Below, piece by piece: positions 25,041 through 33,014 of a stretch of DNA of 48,044 nucleotides; positions within the stretch are counted from its first letter, which is position 1, and each line of letters starts with the position of its first letter. The notes below the pieces were generated by a model. It was not told the origin of the DNA. It worked only from the letters and a program-made list of their open reading frames with translations, and ran no database searches. The translations under genes were made by a program, and so were the position numbers. The DNA is from Terriglobales bacterium (GTDB taxonomy: Bacteria > Acidobacteriota > Terriglobia > Terriglobales > Acidobacteriaceae), in contig JAATGG010000108.1 in the NCBI GenBank assembly GCA_015654835.1, positions 1 through 48,044 of the forward strand, in the 5' to 3' direction.

Positions 25041-25445
25041 ATGACAGATCGAGTACGCACTGTGACGGTAAAACAAGTGCCAGAAACAGCGGACAGAAAA
25101 CGAACCAAAATCTTCTTTCAAGAACTAGAGAGTTACATGAACATCGACCGCCCGGGAGTCGTGCTCGATTGCTCTAAGATACGTCAAATGGACCGATCGA
25201 CAATTCACTTGCTACTCTGCTGCTTGGAGGAAGCCATGAAGCGGAACGGCGATGTCAAGCTTGCGGCTGTCCCATCTGGATCGAAGGCTATCTTGGAACT
25301 GGCTCGTATAGATCGCTTATATGAGATCTATGATACGACAGCAGAGGCTGCGGCCAGCTTTCATCAAGTTCCTTCATATAGGACGCCGGATGTTTTGATG
25401 CCCAGTCACGCAGGTACAGAGCAAACTTCTGAGAATGCTGCATAA
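25041..25445 (+). CDS. STAS-domain protein (anti-sigma-factor-antagonist-like)
   Basis: The 134-residue protein is a single STAS domain (about 5-112) with a short tail. The core VVLDCSKIRQMDRSTIHLLL corresponds to the strand and helix start that hold the phosphorylated Ser/Thr of SpoIIAA-type proteins; here Ser and Thr follow MDR. The segment KLAAVPSGSKAILELARIDRLYEIY is the usual second half. Such proteins switch partners (anti-sigma factors or other regulators) by phosphorylation. No kinase or phosphatase is adjacent. Good ribosome-binding bases (GGAG, AGGAT) precede the ATG. In several bacteria stand-alone STAS proteins regulate exopolysaccharide secretion, which fits the position behind the flippase, but this is inference. 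Confidence 0.85.
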   Translation: MTDRVRTVTVKQVPETADRKRTKIFFQELESYMNIDRPGVVLDCSKIRQMDRSTIHLLLCCLEEAMKRNGDVKLAAVPSGSKAILELARIDRLYEIYDTTAEAAASFHQVPSYRTPDVLMPSHAGTEQTSENAA

Positions 25446-25501
25446 ACACCCTTGGTGATCATTTCAAGGCGAGCTAAGTATTACGCGGGATCGAGGAAGC
25501 C

Positions 25502-26020
25502 ATGAGAATCTGGGAAATTTTGCCAAAAAGACAAGTTGTATGCTATCTGATAATCTCGCTCATCGCACCACTGGCTGCGGAGGCGGCAACGCCCTTCTCG
25601 CAACAGACAGGGCCGAAGCAGCAACAAAGTGCGGTGGCTCCTCAGGGCTCGGCGCAAGATCGAAAAAGTGAAGCGGCGACGGTAACTGATGATGAGGCAA
25701 TGCCGGTGCTGTCGTATCCTGATAGCCCCGATGCCGTGCGCTCTCAAGCTATCGATCAGGCGGTTTCAGCCCGCAGTCTACAACCTGCTCCAGAATCCCA
25801 GCAGACTAGTGATTTCCAGAAGCCTGTAGGCACTGCCGCTGCTCCTTATGAGAAGACTTCCGGCGTTGCCGCATCGCGGCCTGCAGGCGCGGTGATTGCG
25901 CCTGCGAAGCAACGGCGTACCCGGTCGATCCTCATCAAGGTTGGTGTGATCGTGGCAGCCGGCGCGGCTCTTGGAACTGTGGTGGCACTTTCCGAAGGGA
26001 GTTCCAGCCGACCTCATTGA
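25502..26020 (+). CDS. Small exported, membrane-anchored low-complexity protein
   Basis: The 172-residue product starts after GAGGAAG. It has an N-terminal signal peptide (about 10-28), a flexible stretch rich in Ala, Gln, Ser and Pro (30-135), a basic patch KQRRTRS, and a C-terminal hydrophobic segment with GVIVAAGAALGTVVAL (about 145-165). The topology suggests a periplasmic linker with a C-terminal anchor. I know similar proteins as unnamed Acidobacteriota hypotheticals near polysaccharide genes. It could be a spacer or scaffold protein; no enzymatic motif is present. Confidence 0.7.
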   Translation: MRIWEILPKRQVVCYLIISLIAPLAAEAATPFSQQTGPKQQQSAVAPQGSAQDRKSEAATVTDDEAMPVLSYPDSPDAVRSQAIDQAVSARSLQPAPESQQTSDFQKPVGTAAAPYEKTSGVAASRPAGAVIAPAKQRRTRSILIKVGVIVAAGAALGTVVALSEGSSSRPH

Positions 26021-26063
26021 CAGCAGGTCAACAGGATTTTCAGAGATACTGTGGAGCATAGCG

Positions 26064-26822
26064 ATGCGCACACTGAGAGACAATAGTAGTGCCAAATTTG
26101 TAAGTTTCTCCGGGATTGACGGTGCAGGGAAGAGCACTCAGATCGATAGCCTTCGTAAGAGCCTGCAAGATGAAGGTCGACAAGTCTCGGTGATCACTTT
26201 TTGGGATAACATTGCGAGACTGGTTGGCTTTCGGGAGACGGCTGGACATCGCATCTTTAAAGGCGAAAAAGGAATTGGGACTCCTGCGGCGCCGGTTAAT
26301 CGGAGAGACAAGAACGTCCAGTCATGGTTCATGACCTTAGTGCGGCTATGCCTTTATTTGATGGACGCCATATCGACTAGGCATGTGGTAAAGAAAATCC
26401 TACATTCCGGTGCCGATCTTGTAATTTTCGACCGCTATATCTATGACGAACTCGCCAATTTGCCCTTACATAACCCGGCCATTAAGGCGTATGTCCGTCT
26501 TCTCATGAAGCTGATTCCAAGACCGCATGTGAGCTATTTGTTAGATGCAGATCCGATTCAGGCTCGCGCACGAAAGCCAGAGTACCCGCTCGAATTTCTC
26601 TATATAAACCGTCGCTCTTATCTTGATTTGGCTGCGTTGGTCGGAGGCATTACCCTTATTGCCCCGAAGCCGATCAATGAGGTTAAACGGGATGTTCTAG
26701 CACGCGCGCTCCGAGAATTTTCATCTCTTCAAATAGCGGATGGCAAAGATATTGCGTCGCGATCGAATGGTCCTGAATCGATACTGCTGGACGGGCCCCA
26801 GACCCGTCCAGCAGTATTGTGA
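26064..26822 (+). CDS. Thymidylate-kinase-like P-loop protein
   Basis: The 252-residue protein has a Walker A motif GIDGAGKST (17-25) in a thymidylate-kinase-like setting (FVSFSGIDGAGKSTQ) and a DR-containing switch IFDRYIYDE. Later RPHVSYLLDADPIQARARKP resembles the lid and the DP-x-x-A-x-x-R stretch of Tmk. I choose ATG 26064 (GGAG upstream) over the frame's earlier start at 25971, which would overlap the preceding gene. A true Tmk makes dTDP for DNA synthesis; Tmk-like proteins are also found in glycan and natural-product loci, where they may phosphorylate sugars or nucleosides. Its position makes the latter plausible. The substrate cannot be read from the sequence. Confidence 0.75.
   Translation: MRTLRDNSSAKFVSFSGIDGAGKSTQIDSLRKSLQDEGRQVSVITFWDNIARLVGFRETAGHRIFKGEKGIGTPAAPVNRRDKNVQSWFMTLVRLCLYLMDAISTRHVVKKILHSGADLVIFDRYIYDELANLPLHNPAIKAYVRLLMKLIPRPHVSYLLDADPIQARARKPEYPLEFLYINRRSYLDLAALVGGITLIAPKPINEVKRDVLARALREFSSLQIADGKDIASRSNGPESILLDGPQTRPAVL
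26781..26817 (+). terminator. Perfect 15-bp hairpin inside the 3' end of the Tmk-like gene
   Basis: ATACTGCTGGACGGG (26781-26795) and CCCGTCCAGCAGTAT (26803-26817) pair perfectly around a 7-base loop, with the stop codon only 2 bases later. No T run follows. It probably terminates the flippase-to-Tmk transcript and shields its 3' end; it also separates it from the convergent gene ending at 26896. Confidence 0.5.
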
Positions 26823-26895
26823 TTCTATAGATAAGTATATGTAAGAGACCAGCAGGATTCCAGCTTCTGTTGGTTGCTGCACACGAAGCCTTGCT

Positions 26896-28194
26896 CTACC
26901 AATAAGTCAGGCTGAAGTTATCAAGATAAGTTGTATTTGCAGATTGCTTGTAATCTCCATCCATCTGGTAGTTGACTGTTACTCCCCACCAACTCGTCGG
27001 AACGGAAAATGGAGCATAGGTCTTATTAAGATTGGCGGTTGTACCGTTCAGTGTGATCGACTGGTAAAGAAGGGTGTTATCCGATTGCCGCTGGGCTTGA
27101 ATGGTGACGTGGTTCCAGGCGTTGTTGATGAGATTACATCCGACTCCCGTAGAAACCCATTTCGAGTTTACGTTGTCCCAGATATCCCATACCTTTCCAC
27201 CCAGGTTATTGCATTGATTTCCCCAAATCATTCCGGTGCCATTCATGTACATGCTGATGTCGAATTCTATGACCTGCGTGACTGCCGCATTGGTTACATA
27301 GAAATAGGCATCATAAGTGAAGTTATGCAGAGAGGGAAGGAGCGTGTGGCCTGTATCGGGAAGATTTTGTGTCGTGTTTTGACCAATTACCGGGTTCGAC
27401 CAGAGAATATCGGAATAGGGAGTGGTGCCACCAATATTGAATTGAGTTGCATTTCCACTGAGGGACGGAGAACTCATATGCTGCGCCATCGACCAAGTGA
27501 CCCCGGAGCACGATGAGGTGCAAATATCGTAAAGAGGAGCGAACTCACCCCAGCTATTCCATCCACTGCTGGCCTGCAGGTTAGACAATACACTGCCAGA
27601 GGAAGTGGCACCCCGAACCGTAACATCGACCGGGGTATAGGAGGCTCCACCGCAATAGTCCCATTCTTCCACTACCGTGTGCTGTTTACCGGCGCCGAGA
27701 TTGATCTGGGTGTTCAGCTTTGCGCCATTCTGGACTTGCACGAGTTGGTTATTTACATAGACTCCCATGGACGCTACGCCCTTGGGGCAACTGGTCGTGG
27801 CCGTCGCTACATAATTGGCTGTAGAACTCACAGTGCTATTGTTTGCCGGCGAGTTTACAGAAACACCCGACTGGTTGTTAACGGTAATTCCCATGGAAAT
27901 GAAGGTAGCACCGCCACAGTAGTCCCACTCTTCAACGACCGTGTTGTGATTGCCCGGGTCCACAGAGAGGCTCGTATTTAGAGTGGTTCCATTTACCACG
28001 TAGAGCAGCTTGTAATCCACGTAGATGCCCATTGATGCTACGCCTCTCGAACAGGTAGTTGTCGTTGAAGTTGCAGTGTATTGCACGGTTGTGCCAACGG
28101 TCTCGCCGTTCCATGGGCTGCTCACCACAACGGTTGCGAAAGCTGGGGCGACAAAAAACAAGAGAAGGAGTATAGCGTAAGAGAGTTTCTTCAT
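26896..28194 (-). CDS. Exported protein with two Ig-like repeats and a C-terminal lectin-like beta sandwich
   Basis: The 432-residue protein starts at ATG 28194 with AGAGG at 7-base spacing and a signal peptide (MKKLSYAILLLLFFVAPAFA). Residues about 22-108 and 110-196 are a duplicated domain: both read 'SPxNxxTV... Y-x-A-T-x-T... C-x-x-G-V-A-S-M-G-x-Y-V ... HNTVVEEWDYCGGA', with paired Cys that could form disulfides. Residues about 215-432 look like a concanavalin-A/laminin-G type sandwich (NAWNHVTIQAQRQ, YLDNFSLTYW). It probably binds carbohydrate at the surface; no catalytic residues are recognisable. It is alone in its transcription unit, with a long leader upstream. Confidence 0.65.
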   Translation of the reverse strand: MKKLSYAILLLLFFVAPAFATVVVSSPWNGETVGTTVQYTATSTTTTCSRGVASMGIYVDYKLLYVVNGTTLNTSLSVDPGNHNTVVEEWDYCGGATFISMGITVNNQSGVSVNSPANNSTVSSTANYVATATTSCPKGVASMGVYVNNQLVQVQNGAKLNTQINLGAGKQHTVVEEWDYCGGASYTPVDVTVRGATSSGSVLSNLQASSGWNSWGEFAPLYDICTSSCSGVTWSMAQHMSSPSLSGNATQFNIGGTTPYSDILWSNPVIGQNTTQNLPDTGHTLLPSLHNFTYDAYFYVTNAAVTQVIEFDISMYMNGTGMIWGNQCNNLGGKVWDIWDNVNSKWVSTGVGCNLINNAWNHVTIQAQRQSDNTLLYQSITLNGTTANLNKTYAPFSVPTSWWGVTVNYQMDGDYKQSANTTYLDNFSLTYW

Positions 28195-29043
28195 CAGTGT
28201 GCCTCTGAGGTAAGTTAGGGCCTGTGGGGCCAAAAATGTCCGTAAGAACCCGTCCGCCGCGCTTTAGCAGCAGAAGAGCCAAGTACGTTTGTTCAGATAA
28301 ACGGGCTGGTCTGAGCGACACGGCACGACACACCGGAAGAACTCAGCAACCTCTTTAGTCATAGTCCGGTAGCTACCGCGGCATAGGACACCGCAGGTTT
28401 GCCAACCGAAATTCGGCTTGAGTCGAAGAGCACGAGTAGAAGTCGGCGATACGGTTGTCTAAAAAATAAGTTCATAAATTACGATCTAGAATTCCGTAGC
28501 CGCTCAGCTTCTCTACTCAACTCTTCCCCTCTTACCTCCCAGGCAACACATTAGGAAATTTCTGAGGTAATAATACACAGTCTCGCCGGGGTTATAACCG
28601 ATGTGTTGGCGAAAATGAAAGAAAAGTAGAACGATTGGACATCCTTTTTGCAGGGAGTGAAAATTATCTTCATGTCCGGAAAAAGTTGCTTCCCCTTGCG
28701 AAAAAATAGCTGATTGAGCAGGAAATGATGCACGACTTACTTGTCGGCGTTCGTCCGATTATTTGGTAAATATTTCATCTGCAGATAGATGTATCTCAAA
28801 GCCGGTGACGCGTTCATTTTCGAGGTGATAATGCGGAGGGGAAGAAGAACTAGAATAATAAGAATCCCGGAAAACCAATCTGCATTTGACAAAAGGTTGT
28901 CTCAATGCGGCCCAGAGGAGTGTCTTCCAATCTTTTAGGCGTGAATGAGAAAGTGCCTGCGGAAGATATGGCGGGGGAAGGAAAGATGGTCTGAGCCATT
29001 CGCAAAGATACAAAGGCTCTGGTCCTCAAATTTAATCCTGGAT
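28195..29043. other. Long non-coding stretch, AT-richer than its surroundings
   Basis: No credible gene. The first 240 bases form the leader of the minus-strand gene at 28194 and hold the structured segment listed below. From about 28440 to 28760 the sequence is AT-rich and has no obvious repeats. Between about 28760 and 29040 a minus-strand frame of 84 codons exists but has no protein-like pattern, signal or ribosome-binding site. Confidence 0.5.
28342..28416 (-). ncRNA. Possible structured RNA leader (unidentified)
   Basis: Read on the minus strand, about 150-220 bases before the ATG at 28194, this segment contains a 5' hairpin CCGAATTTCGG, a GGCAAACC block whose GCAaACC can pair with a distal GGTTGC, a GCGG/CCGC stem, a GTCC/GGAC pair and the perfect palindrome CGGTAGCTACCG (28367-28378). 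Several nested pairings in 75 bases suggest a folded RNA. GGCAAACC recalls one block of cyclic-di-GMP class I riboswitches, but the second conserved block (GCAAAGCC) is missing, so I do not assign it to that class. Confidence 0.25.
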
Positions 29044-29814
29044 CTACTGTGGGCCGTTCTGCTGCTGCTGCTCGTGCATGTGTTGCAGCCGTTGCATATT
29101 CTGCTGAACGCGACGGTTGTCGTCCTCGGAGGAATCTTGCGCCGGAGCCGGCACAATAGCGCCCGGACCCAGTGGAACTAGAGTAGAAGGACTTGTTTCT
29201 GTTGCCGGCTGGTCGTCTTCGTCGTCGCTGGAAACACTCGCATGTGGATTGATAACGGGCAGTGCAAGCGCCTGGCCGTTTCGCGGAGTTAACAATAATT
29301 GCCGTGGCGTGCCGCTGCCGGCATTGCCTACCATGATGTAGTTATAGCCTGAATCGATAAGCAGAGCGCTTAGTACATCACGCGAGTTGCCCGGACCATA
29401 GACGCCGAAAACTCGGGGGCCGTTGTTCAGGCCATCAATCGCCATGCCACTAATGGTGGCTAGTTCTTTCAGGATTTGGCTGAGGTCGGAGTCGTTTGCT
29501 CGCACCGTCAACTCTCCGTCTTTCAAGGTCACCACAGCCGGCCGCATAGCCGGCTCGGAAGCGATTGACTGTTCTGCAGGTTTATCGTTATGCCCGTTGA
29601 CACGGGGGAGGCGCGTCTGCGTTGAAGTGACCGGTCGTTTCCTATGTCTAACTACCTTTGTAGGTAGATCCTGGGATGATGGAGCAGGGGACTGCGCAGC
29701 CTGAGCGTGGCAGCCAACCGTGAAGCAGAGCCAAACTACAGACAGACAGCAGGTTGCAACGGCCCCATTTGGCATCCTTTTCTTTACGCCGCATAACCTC
29801 AGGCTCTGTAACAT
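29044..29814 (-). CDS. Exported secretin-N/STN-like protein
   Basis: The 256-residue product has an N-terminal signal (CCLSVVWLCFTVGC), a charged linker, one folded domain (about 95-165: VTLKDGELTVRANDSDLSQ, LKELATISGMAIDG, and DVLSALLIDSGYNYIMVG), and a disordered tail ending in a Gln/His-rich coiled segment (QQNMQRLQHMHEQQQQN). The folded part matches the STN/secretin N0-N1 pattern seen in PilQ-type secretins and TonB-dependent receptors, but here it stands alone without a pore domain. Such short forms are common in Acidobacteriota and may assist a secretin elsewhere. GAGG precedes the start at good spacing. It diverges from the next gene. Confidence 0.7.
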   Translation of the reverse strand: MLQSLRLCGVKKRMPNGAVATCCLSVVWLCFTVGCHAQAAQSPAPSSQDLPTKVVRHRKRPVTSTQTRLPRVNGHNDKPAEQSIASEPAMRPAVVTLKDGELTVRANDSDLSQILKELATISGMAIDGLNNGPRVFGVYGPGNSRDVLSALLIDSGYNYIMVGNAGSGTPRQLLLTPRNGQALALPVINPHASVSSDDEDDQPATETSPSTLVPLGPGAIVPAPAQDSSEDDNRRVQQNMQRLQHMHEQQQQNGPQ

Positions 29815-29928
29815 TGAAAATCCTCACGGGCGGCATCGGGACGAATGTCCCTCTATTTGCATCATAACTAATATATCGGCGATGCATTTGTTCCTCCCAC
29901 CGAGCTCTCGTTCCGAAAGGCTGCAAGC

Positions 29929-30981
29929 ATGTTTGTGATACCCGTGAAGAGGCAATCTGTTCTCCTGCTATTTCTGGTTTATGCAGGTGCGCTGCTGCTC
30001 CCGAATGCCGAAGCCGCTTCTTGCAAGACCCAGTCACAAATGACACCTGCACAGCGGGATGCTTTATCGAGTACGGCTCGCACTTTGCTGGGAAATGCAC
30101 AGCGTGGCGATGTGGGGGCGATGCGCACCAATACGATTCCCGCGGTGGCAGCTTCTTTCGACGGGATTGCCTCCTCCATCAATACCTTGAAGCCGCTGGT
30201 ACAAGGGGCTGTGTTTACGGTTGATCATCTTTACGCGCTGGACGCTTCGGCTGAACCGGTCGGTTCCCCGCGAACAGACTTCTATTGCGGAACGCCGGTC
30301 GTGGTGTTGAACTTCACCGATCTTCCACCCGGCTCCTACGCATTGGCGATTCTCCATGCGACAGGCGTTCCACAACCCCAGCAAGTTTCTCTGATCTTGT
30401 CCCAGACCACGGAGAACCACTGGATGCTGGCGGGATTTTTCACCAAGCCGATGGTAGAGGCGGCCCACGACGGAGTCTGGTATTGGACATCAGCACGTAG
30501 CTACGCAGCGAAGAACATGAATTGGAATGCCTGGTTTTATTATCGCTTGGCTACCTATCTATTGAACCCGGTTGAATTCCTCTCCAGCTCCAATTTGGAA
30601 AAGCTGCAGCGCGAGATGGACAAGGTTCGCCCTGAAGGCCTTCCAAACGCGAAGCCGCTCGCTCTCGACGCGCATGGTTCGGCTTTTCAGATAACCACGA
30701 TTGATACCACGACCGAACTTGGTCCGCTTGACCTCGAAGTCCATTACACTCCTGACTCCGCACAGACTGCACAGTTGCGCGATCCACCGGCTGCTCGTAA
30801 GCAGGTGACCGAACTGATGAGCGCGCTGCTCCAACTCCATCCCGAATTGCGCGCAGCCTTCCATGGAATCTGGGTACATGCAGATGATGGAAATGCTTCA
30901 GTCTTTGCATTGGAGTTGCCGATGGAACAGATTACAACCGAGACACAGTCCGCGGCTGTAACGACGTCCATGATCCGTTAA
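29929..30981 (+). CDS. Exported protein of unknown function
   Basis: The 350-residue product has a signal peptide (cut near AEAASC) and a single long domain without metal or catalytic motifs. Features seen: a helical N-terminal part (MTPAQRDALSSTARTLLGNAQRGDVGAMR) that resembles NTF2-like folds, two cysteines (about 32 and 118) that could pair, a VVVLNFTDLPPGSYALAILHA strand region, and a second helical part with WYWTSARSYAAKNMNWNAWFYYRLATYLL. The whole looks like a protein conserved in Acidobacteriota that I cannot name. AAAGG precedes the ATG. It is divergent from the STN-like gene and ends before a 520-base gap. Confidence 0.65.
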   Translation: MFVIPVKRQSVLLLFLVYAGALLLPNAEAASCKTQSQMTPAQRDALSSTARTLLGNAQRGDVGAMRTNTIPAVAASFDGIASSINTLKPLVQGAVFTVDHLYALDASAEPVGSPRTDFYCGTPVVVLNFTDLPPGSYALAILHATGVPQPQQVSLILSQTTENHWMLAGFFTKPMVEAAHDGVWYWTSARSYAAKNMNWNAWFYYRLATYLLNPVEFLSSSNLEKLQREMDKVRPEGLPNAKPLALDAHGSAFQITTIDTTTELGPLDLEVHYTPDSAQTAQLRDPPAARKQVTELMSALLQLHPELRAAFHGIWVHADDGNASVFALELPMEQITTETQSAAVTTSMIR

Positions 30982-31503
30982 TGTCCTGTATTCGGAAGAA
31001 GGAGCGCGTTGAGGCTAGATGCAGCAGCTATCTTTTTTCATGCTCCTCGGTCAGCAGCCGAAGATAAATGGGGTGGCCTTTCTCCCCAATGGGGATTGTT
31101 ATCGCTCTCTTGACAGGGGAATGTAGCGAGATACAACATGCCTGGAGTTTCTCGCTACTTATGCAGAATTTTTCTGAGCAATGAATAACATGAAAGGGAA
31201 GTCGTGACTGTTCGAAACTTACGCATTGCTGCGTTACCGCACAAGTAGTTAGAAGACGAAACAGCATCGAGCTTCAATTGGAATATTAGTTTTTGATGCG
31301 AACTATATGGTTGAATGAGCCCTACAAAAGCGATTTATTCTTCAATAAAGAATGCTTTCGCTTTTTCTCGGGGCAACATCCCATCCAAAAAGTGAGAATC
31401 GATTGATCCTCTGTCTTTTACTACTTCGCTATGTCTCTGGCTCCGATGGCGAACGAGATTACTCCGGCAGAGAGTTATAGTGTCAGGGAATACTTCGTGA
31501 GAT
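30982..31503. other. Non-coding gap between convergent genes
   Basis: No credible gene. A TTGACA at 31110-31115 is followed after 16 bases by TACAAC, a poor -10 box; only very short frames follow, so I do not call a promoter. The clear element is the terminator at 31326-31365. Confidence 0.5.
31326..31365. terminator. Bidirectional-looking terminator
   Basis: Outer arms AAAAGCGA and TCGCTTTT and inner arms ATTCTT and AAGAAT form an interrupted stem. On the plus strand the stem is followed by TTTTTCTCG, and on the minus strand the left arm supplies a T run, so it could serve both the gene ending at 30981 and the ROK gene ending at 31504. Confidence 0.55.
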
Positions 31504-32754
31504 TTATTCGTCGCTAGCGGGATGAGATGCCCTGGGCGAACCCTGATGGGGCGTTTGGAGTTGTTCGCGTACAGACCTGCGCTGAAATACCAGCGCTGCC
31601 GCGCCCCGAAGCCTGGCTAGGTCTCCGTCATGTGTGGGCAGGATTTTAGGAGGCAAGCCCACCAACATTAGCTCAGCAACCTGTTCCTCAATGATGGGGC
31701 CGAATCGGTGCCATGCCGAGGTAATATCGCCAGCAATCAGAATCATGCTGGGAGAAAGGCCAACGATAATCGGCCGCAGGCCAAGTCCGATGTAGAGCGC
31801 CTGTTTTGCGAGCGCTTGGGCGGCGTACTGATCGCCATCTTCCGCCATGTTGAGCAGTTCCTGGAACTCAACTGCCCGCCCCTTAGGCTGCAATTCCTTG
31901 TAATAGCGGAGAGCCGCCCGGCAAGAGCCAAAGATTTCCCAGCATCCCTTTCGGCCACATGCGCAGGGGGGGCCCGAGGGATCGAGCGGAACGTGGCCAA
32001 ATTCACCTGCCAGGCCGTGATGGCCCGAGATCACTTGTCCATTCGCGAAGACCCCTGTTCCGATTCCCTCCGACACGGTGATCAGCACGACATCGCGAAT
32101 CCCGTCGATATGGCCAAAGGTCAGCTCCGCCAGCAAACAGGCGGTCGCGGCATTTTCCATGTTCACAGGGAGGCCCGTCTTTTTTTCGATCGTCCCTTTC
32201 AGATCGAAGTCCGGCCAACGCAAGTTTGGTGCGAAGATCAAGCGCTGTGTGGCTGGGTCGATTCGGCCCGGAAGACTTACGCCGATGCCCTCGATCGACT
32301 TGCCTTCGAGCGTCCGCTGCATCCGAGCGATACAGTCGGTAATCAGCCGGGTAGAGGCCGCGGGATCGGAAGAGAGAGGCGCCAGCGATCTGGAGAGAAG
32401 GCGTCCATTGAGGTCGACGGCTGCGATTGTCGCCTGTTTCGGATGAACATCGACCGCAATAACCATCAGGTCTTCGTTCAGCCCCAAAAGCGTTGGGCGG
32501 CGTCCGCGCGGGGAAGAAGCGACGGCGCCTTCGCATACCCATTTTTCGCGGATGAGTTGCTCCACGATTTGAGAGACGGTGCTTCGCTGCAGTCCGGACT
32601 GGCGCGACAGGTCGGCACGCGAAATGGGTTGATTCGCCCGAATCAGTTCCAATACGATGTCGCGGTTGATGCGGCGTGCTGTCTCGCTGGAAGCAAGCTG
32701 AACATCCGTCAGATCGATGTGTCGCATGCCACGTGCATGCTGTCGCTCTTGCAC
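31504..32754 (-). CDS. ROK-family transcriptional regulator (NagC/XylR type)
   Basis: The 416-residue protein has an N-terminal winged helix (about 25-85; PISRADLSRQSGLQRSTVSQIVEQLI is the helix-turn-helix) and a ROK sugar-kinase-like domain (about 95-385). The latter shows VIAVDVHPKQATIAAVDLNG, GIGVSLPGRID, ISEGIGTGVFANG-like phosphate loops and the zinc motif CACGRKGCWE. XylR/NagC proteins bind a sugar or sugar phosphate and release DNA. A GTG start at 32754 is well supported by AGGAG with 8-base spacing; the next ATG is at 32727. It is divergent from GH115, 260 bases away, which strongly suggests that it controls that gene. Confidence 0.9.
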   Translation of the reverse strand: MQERQHARGMRHIDLTDVQLASSETARRINRDIVLELIRANQPISRADLSRQSGLQRSTVSQIVEQLIREKWVCEGAVASSPRGRRPTLLGLNEDLMVIAVDVHPKQATIAAVDLNGRLLSRSLAPLSSDPAASTRLITDCIARMQRTLEGKSIEGIGVSLPGRIDPATQRLIFAPNLRWPDFDLKGTIEKKTGLPVNMENAATACLLAELTFGHIDGIRDVVLITVSEGIGTGVFANGQVISGHHGLAGEFGHVPLDPSGPPCACGRKGCWEIFGSCRAALRYYKELQPKGRAVEFQELLNMAEDGDQYAAQALAKQALYIGLGLRPIIVGLSPSMILIAGDITSAWHRFGPIIEEQVAELMLVGLPPKILPTHDGDLARLRGAAALVFQRRSVREQLQTPHQGSPRASHPASDE

Positions 32755-32876
32755 CGAAGTTTCTCCTCTGCGTCGCAGGCTGCTGCAACCCAGGCCACAC
32801 AGATTAATTCCGCTCTACATCCAAAAACTCACAGCTTATCATGTCTTGCTACATGGCCGAAGAGGCACTCTGTCCT

Positions 32877-32936
32877 CGCAGAAAGCCGACACACTCTGCG
32901 ACAGACAATTCGCCGCCAGGCGTTCCTTCTGGAACG
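32877..32936. promoter_or_regulatory. Candidate operators between ROK and GH115 genes
   Basis: Two inverted repeats lie upstream of the GH115 promoter: CGCAGA (32877-32882) with TCTGCG (32895-32900), and the compact perfect repeat CGTTCC-TTCT-GGAACG (32921-32936), which ends 21 bases before the -35 box. They are the natural candidates for ROK binding. Confidence 0.4.
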
Positions 32937-32957
32937 AGACTGCACATCGTTGCCGAA

Positions 32958-32986
32958 TTGACAGGTCCATACTAACCCTATATTGT
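32958..32986 (+). promoter_or_regulatory. Sigma-70 promoter of the GH115 gene
   Basis: A consensus -35 TTGACA (32958-32963) is followed by a 17-base spacer and TATTGT (32981-32986). Transcription would begin near 32993, leaving a leader of only about 20 bases before the ATG at 33015. Confidence 0.7.
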
Positions 32987-33014
32987 TCGTGATGCAAACT
33001 TAATGGAGCCATTC

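Noticed and set aside
10332-26822. Exosortase/PEP-CTERM system
   Set aside because: Several neighbours resemble genes that accompany exosortases, but no exosortase was seen and none of the exported proteins ends in a PEP motif, membrane helix and basic tail.
28342-28416. Cyclic-di-GMP class I riboswitch
   Set aside because: Only a GGCAAACC block is present. The GCAAAGCC block, the GNRA loop and its receptor are missing, so I list it only as an unidentified structured segment.
31110-31137. Promoter in the gap after the gene ending at 30981
   Set aside because: The TTGACA is good but the -10 (TACAAC, 16-base spacing) is poor, and only frames of a few codons follow.
31708-32961. Plus-strand open frame of 417 codons
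   Set aside because: It is antisense to the ROK regulator, whose winged helix and zinc motif are intact. The plus-strand product shows no domain.
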